DNA of 64,000 nt from positions 389,617 to 453,616 of the forward strand of contig QKWP01000058.1 of the NCBI GenBank assembly GCA_003550325.1, in the 5' to 3' direction. Source of the stretch: Gigaspora rosea. Lineage: Eukaryota > Glomeromycota > Glomeromycetes > Diversisporales > Gigasporaceae. Shown piece by piece: positions 23,172-35,000 of the stretch. Position numbers and translations under genes: made by a program. Every line of letters begins with the position of its first letter. The stretch's first letter is position 1. The notes below the pieces were generated by a model. The model was not told the origin of the DNA and did no database searches. It saw only the letters and a list, made by a program, of their open reading frames with translations.

Positions 23172-23412
23172 ATAATCGTGTATTCGCGATAAGGCGAGAT
23201 AACTGGATTCTGTGTTTTACATTAACCCCCCAGTGTCCCCCATAGTAAAAAAATTTAGATAAATATAAATAAATGTACATAGAGCTACGGGATATTTCGG
23301 AAAACTTTATACAGTCGCGGAATAATTGGAAAAAATTCCCCTCCTCTTCTGGAGGGGAGAGAGAGATAATGCAAAACACTGAATCCAGTTGGTCCCGCGT
23401 ATTCGTGGTTGT
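23172..23412. mobile_element. MITE upstream of the first kinase copy
   Basis: CGTGTATTCGCG...ACTGGATTCTGTGTTTT at the left is mirrored by AAAACACTGAATCCAGT...CGCGTATTCGTGG at the right. About 240 bp, non-coding. I did not see an equivalent upstream of the second kinase copy. Confidence 0.6.
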
Positions 23413-23647
23413 ATGAATTAAGCCACATTATATGCCTAATACTATTAAGGTAAGTTTAACATGATTATGGTGACATAATTATGGACAAATAGGGTAAGGA
23501 GAATTATTCGGTTACACCTATGATCAAAATTACATAAGGAAGTTACCCGGGCTATAGGTGCCATGATTCATTGTTAAAATTTCCTTATTTGAATTACAAC
23601 AAATTTGATTACAACTCGTGATCATTATGTGTATGAATTTATTTATT

Positions 23648-23855
23648 ATTAAATTTTAAATTTTTTTCAGTCACTATTGAAAACATATCCGAACATCCCA
23701 AAGGTGAAACCAAAGAAATTTTTCGGTCATAGCGAATTTGATGAATTTATTTTTAACTTTTAAATTTTTTTCAGCCACTATTGAAAATATGTCCGAACAA
23801 CAGCCCAAAGGTGAAACCCAAGAGAAATATTTCGATTATAGCGAATTTAATATCT
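23648..23855 (+). repeat. 104-bp tandem duplication over the kinase start
   Basis: The segment TTTTTTTCAG plus CACTATTGAAAA and the first codons occurs twice, 104 bp apart (CAG at 23668 and 23772). The upstream copy has ATA in place of the ATG and a diverged reading frame, so only the downstream copy can start the kinase. Confidence 0.75.
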
Positions 23856-26800
23856 TGGAACAAATTGGTGAAGGCGCCTATGGAAAAATATTTAAAGCTA
23901 TATTGAACAATCAAGTAGTTGCGCTCAAATTATTAAAGCCCGGCCTAGATGAAAATCACATTACTAAAGAAGTACATAACCAACGTAACGTGATAAAATT
24001 ATTAAAACACTAATTCTCATATTAAAATTATATTATGTAGCTTGAACTTTTTAGAAATTTTGCTTTCCATGAGAGCATTATTAAATTCTACGGTATAACA
24101 AAAGGTAGCTAATATCTAAATTAAGTTTTACTAATGCTGTTTTAATTGAATAAAAACTTATGTAATAAAATTATAATTTAATCTTAAATAAAAAGATGTG
24201 GAAAACCAAACCCTCTTCGTTTTAAAATATGCAAATGGTGGGAACTTGCAGGATTATCTAAAAAAAACAAACCAACGTTAGGATGGTCCGATAAATTAAA
24301 TATCGCTAAAGATATAGCTGAAGGATTAAATTTTTTACACAGTAATAAAGTTATTCACAGAGATTTTGTAAATATTTTCTTTTGGTATATGTCTGTATAA
24401 ATTTTATTTCCATTAACCAAACGATGATATATATTCTATAATATGCTTAGCATTCAAAAAATATCTTGATGCATAAAGGGCGAGCTATGATTGCTGATTT
24501 TGGTTTGTCTGAACATGAAAATGTGGAACTTGAAGCATTAACTTCTTTAGGAATGCCTGCATACATTGATCCTCAATGTTTTGAAAATCCTTTTTATATT
24601 TCTAGGAAATCTGATATCTATAGTTTTGGTGTTATTCTTTGGGAGATCTCTAGTTGTCAGCAACCTTTTCTAAAAAAAGAATTATATTTTATTGTATGCA
24701 ATGTTCGTAAAGGAATGAGGGAAAATCCTGTAGAGGATACACCCAAAGAGTATTATCAACTTTATGTCGATTGTTGGAATTATGATCCCGATAAACGACC
24801 AGAAGCCAGCTCAGTTCTTAAGACCCTTCAGGCCTTAGTTGAACAATATGATCCTATGATAGAAACTGTCAATATTACTGACATTAATAATCAAAATTTG
24901 GATTATTTCGAAACAAAAAGTGATATTAGTGACCAGTCTACTGAGATTCAAGTAAGCATTAACGTAGTAAATCCATCTATTAAATCATATAAATTCAAAT
25001 AATCAAAAGAGGAAAAACTCGATCATGTACGTAATATGATTCTAAATGAAGAAAAGTCTAATAACATACAATTCGATTATTTTGTGAGTAAAAAAAACGA
25101 ACCAATTCTTCATGAAGAAGAATCTAATACATCTTTGGAGACAATTTTACGACCTTCCATCAGTATACCTCCTATTAGCATAAATTGTTTTTATATCCAA
25201 ATAGTTGATGTCTGGGAAAAATTAATAAAAATGATTGAGCAAGGGTTCATATTTAAGGACGATCTGATTGAAAGTGCGGCAAAAAGTGCATTCAAGTTTA
25301 ATAAAGATAAATTAAAATCTGAAATTTTTAAGATTAATAAAAATAGCACTAGATCAGAATGTTTTAATTATGAAGAAGAAAAACAAGTGTGTGGATGCAA
25401 ATTTGATATTTTGTGTGGTCGAAATCTTGTTTCATGTAAAGGTTCGGCAATATTACCATGGCTTTCTATCTTTCTTGGAAAATCCAAAGAATCTTCTAAG
25501 CAAACCCTTAAAAATCAAACGACTACAGACATTTTTATTACAAAATTTAAAAGAGCAGAGATTTTTATTTCAAAAGAATATGTAATTTTGACAGAGGAAT
25601 TTAAAAAGAAAATTGAGAACACGTTGGATTCGCTTAAAGCTATCATGAGATAGTAGATGACCTTCGAGAAATAACAAAAAATTACGGCTGTTTTTATGCA
25701 CGTCATATCGTTTTTGGAGGAGCTATAATAAAAGAAGAAAATGCTAAATACTCAAGTAAGTATCTATAATTATGGAAGATCAATGTGAGGTTTGTCAGAC
25801 ATATAAAAAGCTACTTTATCATGACCTATATTACTCTAAAGCTAGCCTTTAAAAAGAAATTTTTAACAAAATTAAGTACTTTATACAGTCAACTCTCTAT
25901 TCCGAATGGTTGGTCCGCGAATTTTTTATTACGTAAAAATTTAAGATAAGTCAGTTCTCAAAAAGTTATATATAACTAATCCGAACTTTATAATAAAATT
26001 TACAAATGTTCTAAAGTTTTGCGTTCGGTTTTCACAGAGTTTATTAAGTTTCGGATTAAAGAGGTTCAGATTCGTGAGAGTTGACTGTATATATATATAT
26101 ATATTACATTCCTATATAGTATTTTACTTTGAAATAGTGCTGCAGCTAAGTTATTTTTCAAAGTCGAAAGTTTAAGTATCGACTGCATTATTTGTGACAA
26201 TCTCACGCTGATTCTCAATTAATTATTAATGGGACAAATTTTTAAGAAATCTATTAATTAAAGTTTTAAATAATAATTAGCTAACAGCAATTTAAGATTC
26301 ATTGGTGGAGGGGAACTTGGTGATGAACCTTGTCTAGCAACATTTGTGGAATCACTCAAGGATTTTAAAAAATGGAAAATAATTGAATACAGTGATATTT
26401 ATCCAATATTTGATCTATTGGATGATGTTTTGAGAAAAAAGGTTTTGGATGTGTTAGGTTATCGAATTTTAAAAGGTATTTATTTGGATTTATTAATATT
26501 TAGTTGTTGTACTATATATTTATCATTATTACCTTTATAAATTAATAGCGGATATTAAAGAAATTCCATTTAGTCATTTCTCCAAGAAAATTTCATACAT
26601 TTATTCGTTATCCCCACAATTAGGAGAATTAAGCAAAATTACAAATATTAAAGATTGTCATATATTTACTTCAATAATGAATCAAGAAGATGGTATTTTT
26701 TCTGTAAGAGTAGAATATATTGATGATGAAAATATTCCAGTAATTGTAGTCCATAATATCACGTATAAAAGTATTCGATATGAGCATCCAATAAAAATAG

Positions 26801-27499
26801 GATGGATTATAGTTGGACAACCAAATAATTTTGATTTTGATTTCGCTCAGACTAAATATCCCATACTGCTCAAAAGTAAAAAATACTCTGTCACTTCTAA
26901 AGTAGGTAAAAATTATAAGGTAGAAATCCCCAAATATAATAATTCCTGTATATTGAGCACATGCGTACTTGAAACCACGTCTAAAACGACCAAAGAAACT
27001 TTGGTCGTTGGTGCACATATTATTCCCTTTAGTCATTCAGCATGTATATTTGTTCACGATCTTAAAGACGAATTTGTGAATGATGATGAACTTTTACAAA
27101 AATTAAAACTGTTTGTTTGGTAATATCTTTATTGTAATGATGTTAATTATTTAATTTATTAAACAATTTTACTTACTAGTTCTGACTTGTTTTTACAGCA
27201 CAATCGACGCTGATCAAGAATGCAAAGCTGGTCAAATAAATGTCAATTGGGTGAAGAACAAAACTCAACCGCTTGTATTTCATGGCACAGGACAAGAGGT
27301 TTCTAGCGTCTTTCCTGGAAACAAAAACTTTAACCAAGATGAAACTTTATGTAATGAAGAACTGATTTTGGTGAATCAGCCTTTTGGAAATTGTTGTAAT
27401 CACGGTTTTCTTAATATCAATTCTAAAGAAATTATTTTTAAGGCTTTAAGTACACCATCACTGGATTCTGAAAGAATAGGATACTTTTTAATCCCATAA
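23789..27499 (+). pseudogene. Kinase-MACPF-like gene, cassette copy 1 (K1), decayed
   Basis: Counterpart of the intact gene at 43896-47229, with the same seven-exon plan: about 23789-23971, 24041-24104, 24196-24367, 24451-25755, 26288-26475, 26549-27119, 27199-27499. Kinase motifs visible are GEGAYG, VVALK, HRDF, ADFGLS and SDIYSFGVILWE. The MACPF-like signature Y-G-C-F-Y-x6-G-G lies near 25683-25721. Lesions: a run of seven A at 24261-24267 where eight keep the frame, an in-frame TAA at 25000-25002 where the other copy has Leu, and small deletions at about 25640-25655. A 202-bp MITE sits in intron 4. The gene is best read as a pseudogene. Rescue by unusual splicing is possible but would need several changes at once. 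Confidence 0.8.
25886..26087. mobile_element. TA-flanked MITE in K1 intron 4
   Basis: Perfect 12-bp ends CAGTCAACTCTC/GAGAGTTGACTG, with TA at 25884-25885 and 26088-26089. Pogo/Tigger-like. It is absent from the homologous intron of the second kinase copy (45768-45989). Confidence 0.8.
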
Positions 27500-27533
27500 T
27501 ATTCAGAAAAAAACATATCAAATTGCAAATATA

Positions 27534-27968
27534 GTCAAACCTCCATAAGTGCACCACAATAAGCGCACTTTCTTTCTAAATATACGCTATGTTTTGTTCA
27601 AACCTCCATAAGCGCACCACAATAAGTGCACTTTCTTTCTAAATATATGCTGTGTTTTATTCAAACCTCCATAAGTGCGCCACAATAATTGCACTTTCTT
27701 TCTAAATATACGCTATGTTTTTTTCAAACCTCCATAAGTACACCACAATAAGTGCACTTTCTTTTTAAATATACGCTATGTTTTATTCAAACCTTCATAA
27801 GTGCACCACAATAAGTGCACTTTCTTTCTAAATATGCGCTATGTTTTGTTCAAACCTTCATAAGTGCACCACAATAAGTGCACTTTCTTTCAAAATATAC
27901 GCTATGTTTTATTCAAAGCTTATTGGACTCTTAACAAAACCCTTCGCACGCTTATGAAGAGTTAACTG
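27534..27968. mobile_element. MITE with internal 63-bp minisatellite
   Basis: The ends AGTCAAACCTCCATAAGTGC and the inverse of CAGTTAACTCTTCATAAGCG are TA-bordered. Between them a 63-bp unit repeats six times with a constant period (CAAACCT starts at 27536, 27599, 27662, 27725, 27788, 27851; the next begins at 27914). It lies 35 bp after the K1 stop. Confidence 0.75.
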
Positions 27969-28064
27969 TACGTATAGCGTCAGAAATCTATATTAGGCCA
28001 CGTAGAAATATGGGTTTATGGTAATAACAATTCAAAATATGCAACCTCCTGAAGCACTTTTAAT

Positions 28065-29060
28065 AAGTTTGACGTCGATACGAAACCTACCCGAAATTAG
28101 TTCGGATTTTTTCAAAAAAATCGAACCTCCGAACCCGAAACCCCGAAGCTATAATTCGAAACCCAATCTATAATCCGAAATTCGAAAATGTATATGGAAG
28201 CATTTGAAATTTATTATTAAGTTTACTCATTTTAATGAAATAGAACCCAAAATGTAAAATTATTTTTGAATAAATTATAAAATTATATAGATAATTTTAA
28301 TTATATTTTTGACAATGATTATTTTCTGCCTCGCTTCGTTTGGCCTCTTTTTAAATCCGGTTTGCTTATTTTTAATATCATACTGTCATTACAATTGATT
28401 TCAAAATTCTAGAACAGTAGAAAAAATTGCCAATGAACGAATCTATAAGTTTTGATGCCTGTTAATGATGACAATTTATTTATTCTGTGGAAACTTATCA
28501 ATTCGATCAAGTAGATATGACATACTTTTACTTATTATTACTTATTATTATTACTTATTATTATTACTTATTATTACTTAAGATTGCTCCAATTTTTACG
28601 TAGTAAGTAAAAAAAAACTGATGCTTGCAAATGCAACCTTGATTAGCAGAATACAAACTCCGAAAGTATGCCTTTCATGTTGAACTTGTGAACCATAATA
28701 ACGAAAAGAACTGCATGCATGAAATATAATTGTTGGATGCAATCCAGCTCAAATAGCACTGGATATTCAAACTTTATTGAACTCTTTAAGGAGATATATA
28801 ACATACAGTACATTAGTGCGATTGATGTATATTGAAGAGATATATGGCATATATCATTGCAATTTATGTATAATTGAAAGAGATATAATACATCAATGCA
28901 ATCAATGTATGCAGAAGCTTAGCTTAGTTTTTGGTTTTCAGGTGAGGTTATGAGGTTTCTGGCTTCGGATGAAATTTCGAGTTTCGGATGAGATTTCGGA
29001 AGTTATAATCCGAAACCAGAAACTTTCGGATTTAGCGCAAAAAGGTTTCGGCACCAACTT
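28065..29060. mobile_element. Inverted-repeat element with CCGAAA-rich ends
   Basis: Left AAGTTTGACGTCGATACGAAACC and right GGTTTCGGCACCAACTT are imperfect inverses. Dense TCCGAAA/TTTCGGA words fill both subterminal regions. A possible TAAT duplication flanks it. The interior has an ATTACTT/ATT microsatellite (28530-28580) and no frame. Confidence 0.55.
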
Positions 29061-29567
29061 TAATGTATCCCAATCTGGAATGGCATGTCACTATGTGTCA
29101 TACAGTTTTTGGTGAGCCCTTGTATTTAGTAAAAGGGATCCAAATAGATAACGAAATGCATAACGAAGTGAGAAGTGCAACGGTGGTACGGCAATATGGA
29201 TCGAACGAGACACGTGATGTTATGATCAGAGATCGGGTACAATGAATGGCGTGATCGGTGATCAATGGTATGATGGAGTTATTTAAATTAAATACGTAAG
29301 ACATTTGTAGGGGTGGTACGAATAAATAATCATATGCAAATAGATAGTCATATAGCGTAATTATGCAAAATGTAAAATATAAATAAGAAAAGTATTGATT
29401 GTAAGCAAGGGGGTTAGACCCTTTACGAGCGCTAAGAAAGAAATAAAGAGTTATATTGAACGTGTGCTTTAATAAAAGTGTGAAAATTGTGATCGAAGTG
29501 TTTAATAAGGTTACGAAATTTGTGTTGACCGTTTGAGTTAGATATTAGAAACGGAGATACTATTAAC
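29061..29567. other. Non-coding spacer
   Basis: Short frames only, with no domain or splice support. Confidence 0.35.
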
Positions 29568-29671
29568 CCATTGACACTATGTCAATTTTTTTTTGGACAT
29601 ATGTCCAATTGAAAATGTAGATATGTCCAAAAAAAATTGAAACCAATTGGACATAGTGACGTGCCATCCCT
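29568..29671. mobile_element. Second copy of the GGACATATGTCC MITE
   Basis: Contains GGACATATGTCC and, at the right end, GGACATAGTGACGTGCCATCCCT, the same end as the element at 8914-9033. The left end is truncated or diverged, and no clear target duplication is visible. Confidence 0.65.
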
Positions 29672-29937
29672 GACCTCAACCGAAATTTGGTTATCCATTT
29701 ATAACATATATTTATTTATATATTTACATAATGGCACATTCATATAATTAATGTTAATGTTATGATTATAATGACATATAGTATAATTGTTATAATTTGA
29801 ATACATATGTTGCAATGAAGCTATATATTTACATTATGCATAAATAAAAAATATATATTGAAATCTATGTTGATTATGTTACATTGATTTCATACTAATT
29901 TTGCCTCGAATCTCCGTTTTTGGACGTAAACACTTCA

Positions 29938-30072
29938 CATTTTTTAATTATTTCTTCATTCATGACCTTAAAGTTTTATCGAATAGTGTATCATAAACAC
30001 TTCGCATTCTCTAATTAGATGTTATTTCTTCATTCATGACCCTAAAGTTTTATCGAATAGTGTATCATAAAC
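29938..30072. repeat. Direct duplication 3' of M1
   Basis: TTCATTCATGACC[T/C]TAAAGTTT and AATAGTGTATCATAAAC occur twice in tandem (units of about 57 and 74 bp). The GATAACACxCC flank resembles the 3' flank of M2 near 48760. Confidence 0.65.
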
Positions 30073-30138
30073 AAACTCGATAACACCCCATATTCAATTT
30101 CTAAATGAATTAACAAAAAATAAAAAATTAAATATTTA

Positions 30139-32303
30139 TTAGAAGCTCAATGCGATTGTAATAGCTACATTACCATTTGGTCTCTCGTAAATGTCTTGAC
30201 CTATCGAACTCAAAGGAAATCTTTTTTTCTGAAGAACATCAGCTTGATTCTCTTGACCATTAGCGTTGACCAAAGCTTCTCTACTTTTAAGAACATCGGG
30301 TAAAATTTCATGATCTTTGGAAACAATACACCAATGGAAGAAATATTCCTTTTTAGCTTGATCACACTTGTTAGAAAGTATGTCAGAATAATCATGAATA
30401 GTAATATAAATTTCATTATTATCTTTGTCGTACTGAAAAGTAGTAGCTGCAAAACTCGGCATGCAATTGTGATATTGGAAAGAGGAAAATAAAATCCAAT
30501 TTTTTGGCAGATTTTCTGGTAATTGTAATTGAATCTTTAGCTCCTTTGCATACGCAAATGCAAAGCTACCTGATTCTAGTATTGAGACATCTCTAGTATT
30601 TGGGCTATAAGCCAATTTCCGGTAACCCAGTCATGAACCAAAAAATCTGTAGATGCGGATGTATTGACTTACTAAAAAAAGAAATTAGACAAATTAGAAA
30701 TAATTCATAATATTGTAACAATTATCAGTAAATAGTGTAAATACTTACACAGTTTTATCAATATCAATCCACACCACGAAATTGTGTATAGTCATAGCCT
30801 CAAATTTTATAATCGCATCAATTGGTTTCCCATCTTGAGTTGCAAGCCTTCCGAAAATGCGATAATGTTCAGAGCTTAGTTCATGAGGAAATTTTACAAT
30901 ATAGTAAGAAGAATTTGTAATTGTAATTACGCCTGACATTAGCATCTTTTCCTTAATTCTAGTGTGCTAGGTGATTAATTCCAAAAATAGGGTTGACTTT
31001 TTGTTTCAAATTATCATCTAATAGCTCATATAAAGGATATAGCTCATCCCAACTAATAATTTCCAGATTAGCATTATTACTCAGACTAGAAGCCCAATCT
31101 TTAATGTCTTTTCTCTCAAATATTTCAGAATTCATTGATGACAAATGTGATTCATCAAAGTTAAAATGTAAGATTGCGTCATTCCACTGATCCCAAAATT
31201 CTTTAAACTTGTTCGATTCAAAGTATTCGTGAGTTACGATTTTTTTCTTCTCGAACAAGGCTTTATATTTTTTAGGTATGACAATCTATATAATTTATGT
31301 CCAAGAGTAACTTTGCTTGGAATAAAGTGCCCATAATGTTTAAAAGTTTGCACTAATTCATGATGAGGATTATTGCATTTCAAAGCATCATTAATATCTT
31401 TGATCAAATTTTCGGGAAGTTTTATATTTTCTTTATCGAAAACCAATTCCCATAAGGGATACTGTATTTCCAAATAAACGTGATTCGAAGGCTCATCAGT
31501 AAATTGATTTGAAATAAATTGAAAATTCTCCAAACCAATTGCGGATGGCTTAATATGATATTTTAATAAATTGTCCTTTCGTTGTCTAAAAGGTACTAAA
31601 TTTACATGGAACTTTCCAATATTCTGATTTATAGGATTAATAGTAATTTGGAATTGAGCTGCGAATTTTGCTGAATTTATTCCTCGGTCGCCAATAATCA
31701 AACCATGGTTTAATTTTTTATTCATCACTAAAGATTGTTTCTCAATAAACTACAGTATGAATAGAAAAAGAATATTTATTAACAATAAATTTAAAGAATA
31801 TTAGATAATATAAGTAATTCTACATACATCATTTATTTCTTCATTTTTCAAACATTCTTGTTCATTAATATTAGTTATCGGAAGCTTTGAATTCAACTCT
31901 TTCACACAAGTCCTATAATCTTCTATTATTTGATCGAAATTTTGTTTTATACTCACTGCATCTTATAACCTATAGAACAATGAATCTGCGTCATAAATTT
32001 AGTAAATTCTTTGATATTTATCAAAGAATTTTTAAATTTCTCAAGTGCATTTGGATTCTCTAATTTAAGATGCTCTAATTCAATATTCATGTTGTCTTCT
32101 TGGCCATCTTTTGGATATAATAATAAATATAACTTCACAATTGGTTCTGCTGAAAGCAATATTAACTCAATAAAGGTATTACTGATTGATTTGTTATAGC
32201 GAGCTTTTAAGCAGATTTGCTTTATTTCATCAATATCATCACTCATAAAAGATAATAGTTTAACTATTTTTACTATTGTTTCTTCGTTATTAATGGAAGA
32301 CAT
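30139..32303 (-). pseudogene. Helical-bundle plus MACPF-like gene, cassette copy 1 (M1), decayed
   Basis: Counterpart of the intact gene at 48850-51057. The minus-strand pieces in order are: N-terminal helical region (32303 to about 31850), MACPF-like region with Y-G-H-F (31728-31234), the conserved ISWDELYPLYELLDDNL region (31258-30959), then exon ends at about 30750 and 30615-30139. Lesions relative to the other copy: one missing base near 31945, one missing base near 31240-31260 and a net five-base loss near 30955-30975, each shifting the frame. The final exon ends at TAA near 30139. The start ATG-TCT-TCC at 32303 is clean. The gene diverges from P1 across a 375-bp spacer. Confidence 0.8.
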
Positions 32304-32678
32304 TTTTTAGAGTTATTCACACGGTCTTAAGACAAATCTGAATATAAATATTAAACAATCAGATTGGATATGATAGTCAAAACTACTGCGAACTAACCGC
32401 AGCTTACTATATTCGGATTAATATAATTCCAAGATTACTCTTGTGATGTATCACATTTGTTTTGTTTTGATTACGCAATGGTGTGTACAAGGTACCGGAC
32501 TTATGCACGTAGCACGCAAAAACAAAGTAAAAAAGCTAAAATTACCACCATATATCCAGAGGTTACGTTACAAAATTTAGCTTGTATAACTAACCGGATT
32601 TTTGAACCGAAATATTAATAGAAACTCCGAAACAAAAAGTCGAGACAATGTGCATATTTCATTTTACTTCGGAAAAAA
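32304..32678. promoter_or_regulatory. Shared divergent promoter region of M1 and P1
   Basis: The starts of M1 (minus) and P1 (plus) are separated by only 375 bp with no repeat in between. A bidirectional promoter is therefore likely in the ancestral cassette. I can see AT-rich stretches but no motif I would name. Confidence 0.45.
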
Positions 32679-34529
32679 ATGAAAAATAATGGATATCACA
32701 ACAATATTAACAATAATAAAAAGCATAAATACGTTCCGCCTAATCAAAAAAATGATGAAATTCAAGATATGTTCAAGGTACAAAACCGACAAGTTTTGAG
32801 AAAGAGTATTAACGACGACAATGCAAGTACTAATTTATATGAATTTCAACAATCAACAGACGAATTTCAACAATTAATAGACAATACATACATCTTAAAT
32901 AGTAAACAATCATCTTGTTTTGATTTGACTTCGAAATTTGAAGGATATATATTCGATAATAATGTTATTAAAAGAGCTTCTAAACGAGCATTCACGTTTG
33001 ACATTGACAAAGTTGAATCAAAAACTCAATTAAATAACGAAATAACAAAAGTGGAAAAATGCAACAACAAATTAGATGCTTTATTTAAACGTAACCTTAT
33101 ACCATGCAAAAATATTTGCCTTTTTTTGTTGGAAATAATTCTCTTCAAACACTTGATAGTCTGGCAACTTCAGAATGCTTATATACAAAATGGGAAAAAG
33201 AAGAACTCAACATTCCAAAATCAAACATTAAACCCACAGAAGAATTTGTTAAAGCAATTGAGAATGCATTAAAAAGCAAGGATAAAGAGACTTGGCTCCG
33301 TAGGATATCAAAAGAATATGGTGATTTTTACGCATGCCGTCTTGTTTTTGGAGGGGCCATGATTAAGGAAGCATCTAATGAAGAAATTCTAAGTAAATAA
33401 TAATCAATTATTATGAATTCTTTTTTTTTCAAATACTTTGGTTTAAATTTTATTTTAACACTAGATATTGATAATAGTCAAAACTCTAAAATTCGAGTCA
33501 TTGGTGGAATTAAAGAACGAATTAATGGCTTTTCTTTAAAGACTTGGATTAAATCTCTCAATGATCGTAACGTTTGGGACATTATTGAATATGATGAAAT
33601 TTATTCAATATTTGATTTATTGAATGATAGTTTACAAAAAGAAATCTTAGATGTTCTAGGCTACCGAGTTTTAAAAGGTAATAATCCTTAGTAACTTATT
33701 AATATACAGTATTAATGTTTATTAATTTGCAACATTTTAATTATATTTTATAGCGGGTATCAATGATGTTCCGCTGAACTGGGATTTTTCAAAGAATTCA
33801 ACTTATGCTCACTCACGCTCACTCACTAGCCACGCAGTTTGCAGATCTAGATAAAATTACAAAGGTTGATAATTGTTATATATTTGCATCAATCATAGAC
33901 AAAAATGATAGAGATATTTTTTCTTTAATAGTAGGCTATGTACATGAGCATATGCCTCTAATTGTAGTTCATCTTAAAAAACCTTTACATAAAAAACATA
34001 AAAATTCTCCTATAAAAGTTGGATGGATCATTGTTGGTCCACCTATAAACTTTGATATTGATCAGACAAAATGTCCTGTAATGATTAAAAGTGGTGAAAT
34101 AGAATCTTCTAAAAATAGAAATGTTATAGAATCTTGCGCATTGAATACATGCGTCCTTGGGTTTCCAGAAGTTAATACCAAATCCTTAATGCACCTCTCT
34201 GTTTATGACATAAATGATATAAATCAATTGTTGAATGATGAAAAGGTTCCGCAAAGAACAGCTCTATTCTGCTGGTAACATTTATATTTTTTTATTTAGT
34301 TTATATTCTCTTAGCGGTATGTATTTCCTGAATGTTTATTAATTAAATATTGCATTACAGTTTTAACGATGCAGACAAATCCTATCAAACTTGTGAGTTT
34401 GATCAAATAATTGCCAACTGGCAGCAAGAGCAAAATATAATACGACTAGATACATTCGGTTACAACCAAAATTTTAATATCCTTGCTAGAATTAATAGAA
34501 AAATTTTTTACTTTTTTTTTATTAGATAA
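32679..34529 (+). pseudogene. MACPF-like gene without kinase, cassette copy 1 (P1), decayed
   Basis: Exon plan 32679-33392, 33465-33677, 33754-34274, 34361-34529, parallel to the intact P2 at 53953-55655. An Asn-rich N-terminus precedes the shared region. The signature Y-G-D-F-Y-x6-G-G lies near 33320-33360 and an RVIGG strand follows in exon 2. Lesions: a net 19-bp shortening near 33105-33180 relative to P2, and a perfect 10-bp tandem duplication GCTCACTCAC (33807-33826), both breaking the frame. The last exon runs into a 198-bp tandem duplication that starts within its coding end. Confidence 0.78.
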
Positions 34530-34872
34530 CTTTTAACCATTTCACTAGATACCTTCTTTAATAAACTTTAACGAGCCGATTTTTTTTAATTCACAATAAT
34601 GTATTAATCAAATAAAAGGATATTTAAATCTTTTTATTTATATAAATTTTGAAATAGAACACGATAAAATTCGCAATATCCTTGCTAGAATTAATAGAAA
34701 ATTTTTAACTTTTTTTTATTAGATAAGTTTTAACCATTTCACTAGATATATTATTATTAAACTTTATCGAACCTATTTTTTTTTAATTAGAATTAATCAA
34801 ATAAAATATAATATTTAATATTTTTATTTATATAAATTTTTGAAATCGAATCGATAAAAGTCATATGTATAA
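34477..34872. repeat. 198-bp tandem duplication at the P1 3' end
   Basis: AATATCCTTGCTAGAATTAA begins at 34477 and 34675. The first copy includes the end of the P1 reading frame. Confidence 0.8.
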
Positions 34873-35000
34873 AACTGGTAATTAAAGTTAATAAATTACC
34901 CAACTAATATAAATACAAACCAACACGTTGTTTCAACTAATATTTATACTGGTACATTATTGAAATGTGTTAAAGGATAGTGATTTAAATCACTTGCATT

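Noticed and set aside
24261-24267. Possibility that K1 is functional and the seven-A run is just a read error
   Set aside because: A homopolymer error is plausible on its own, but K1 also has an in-frame stop and other indels, and M1 and P1 are broken too.
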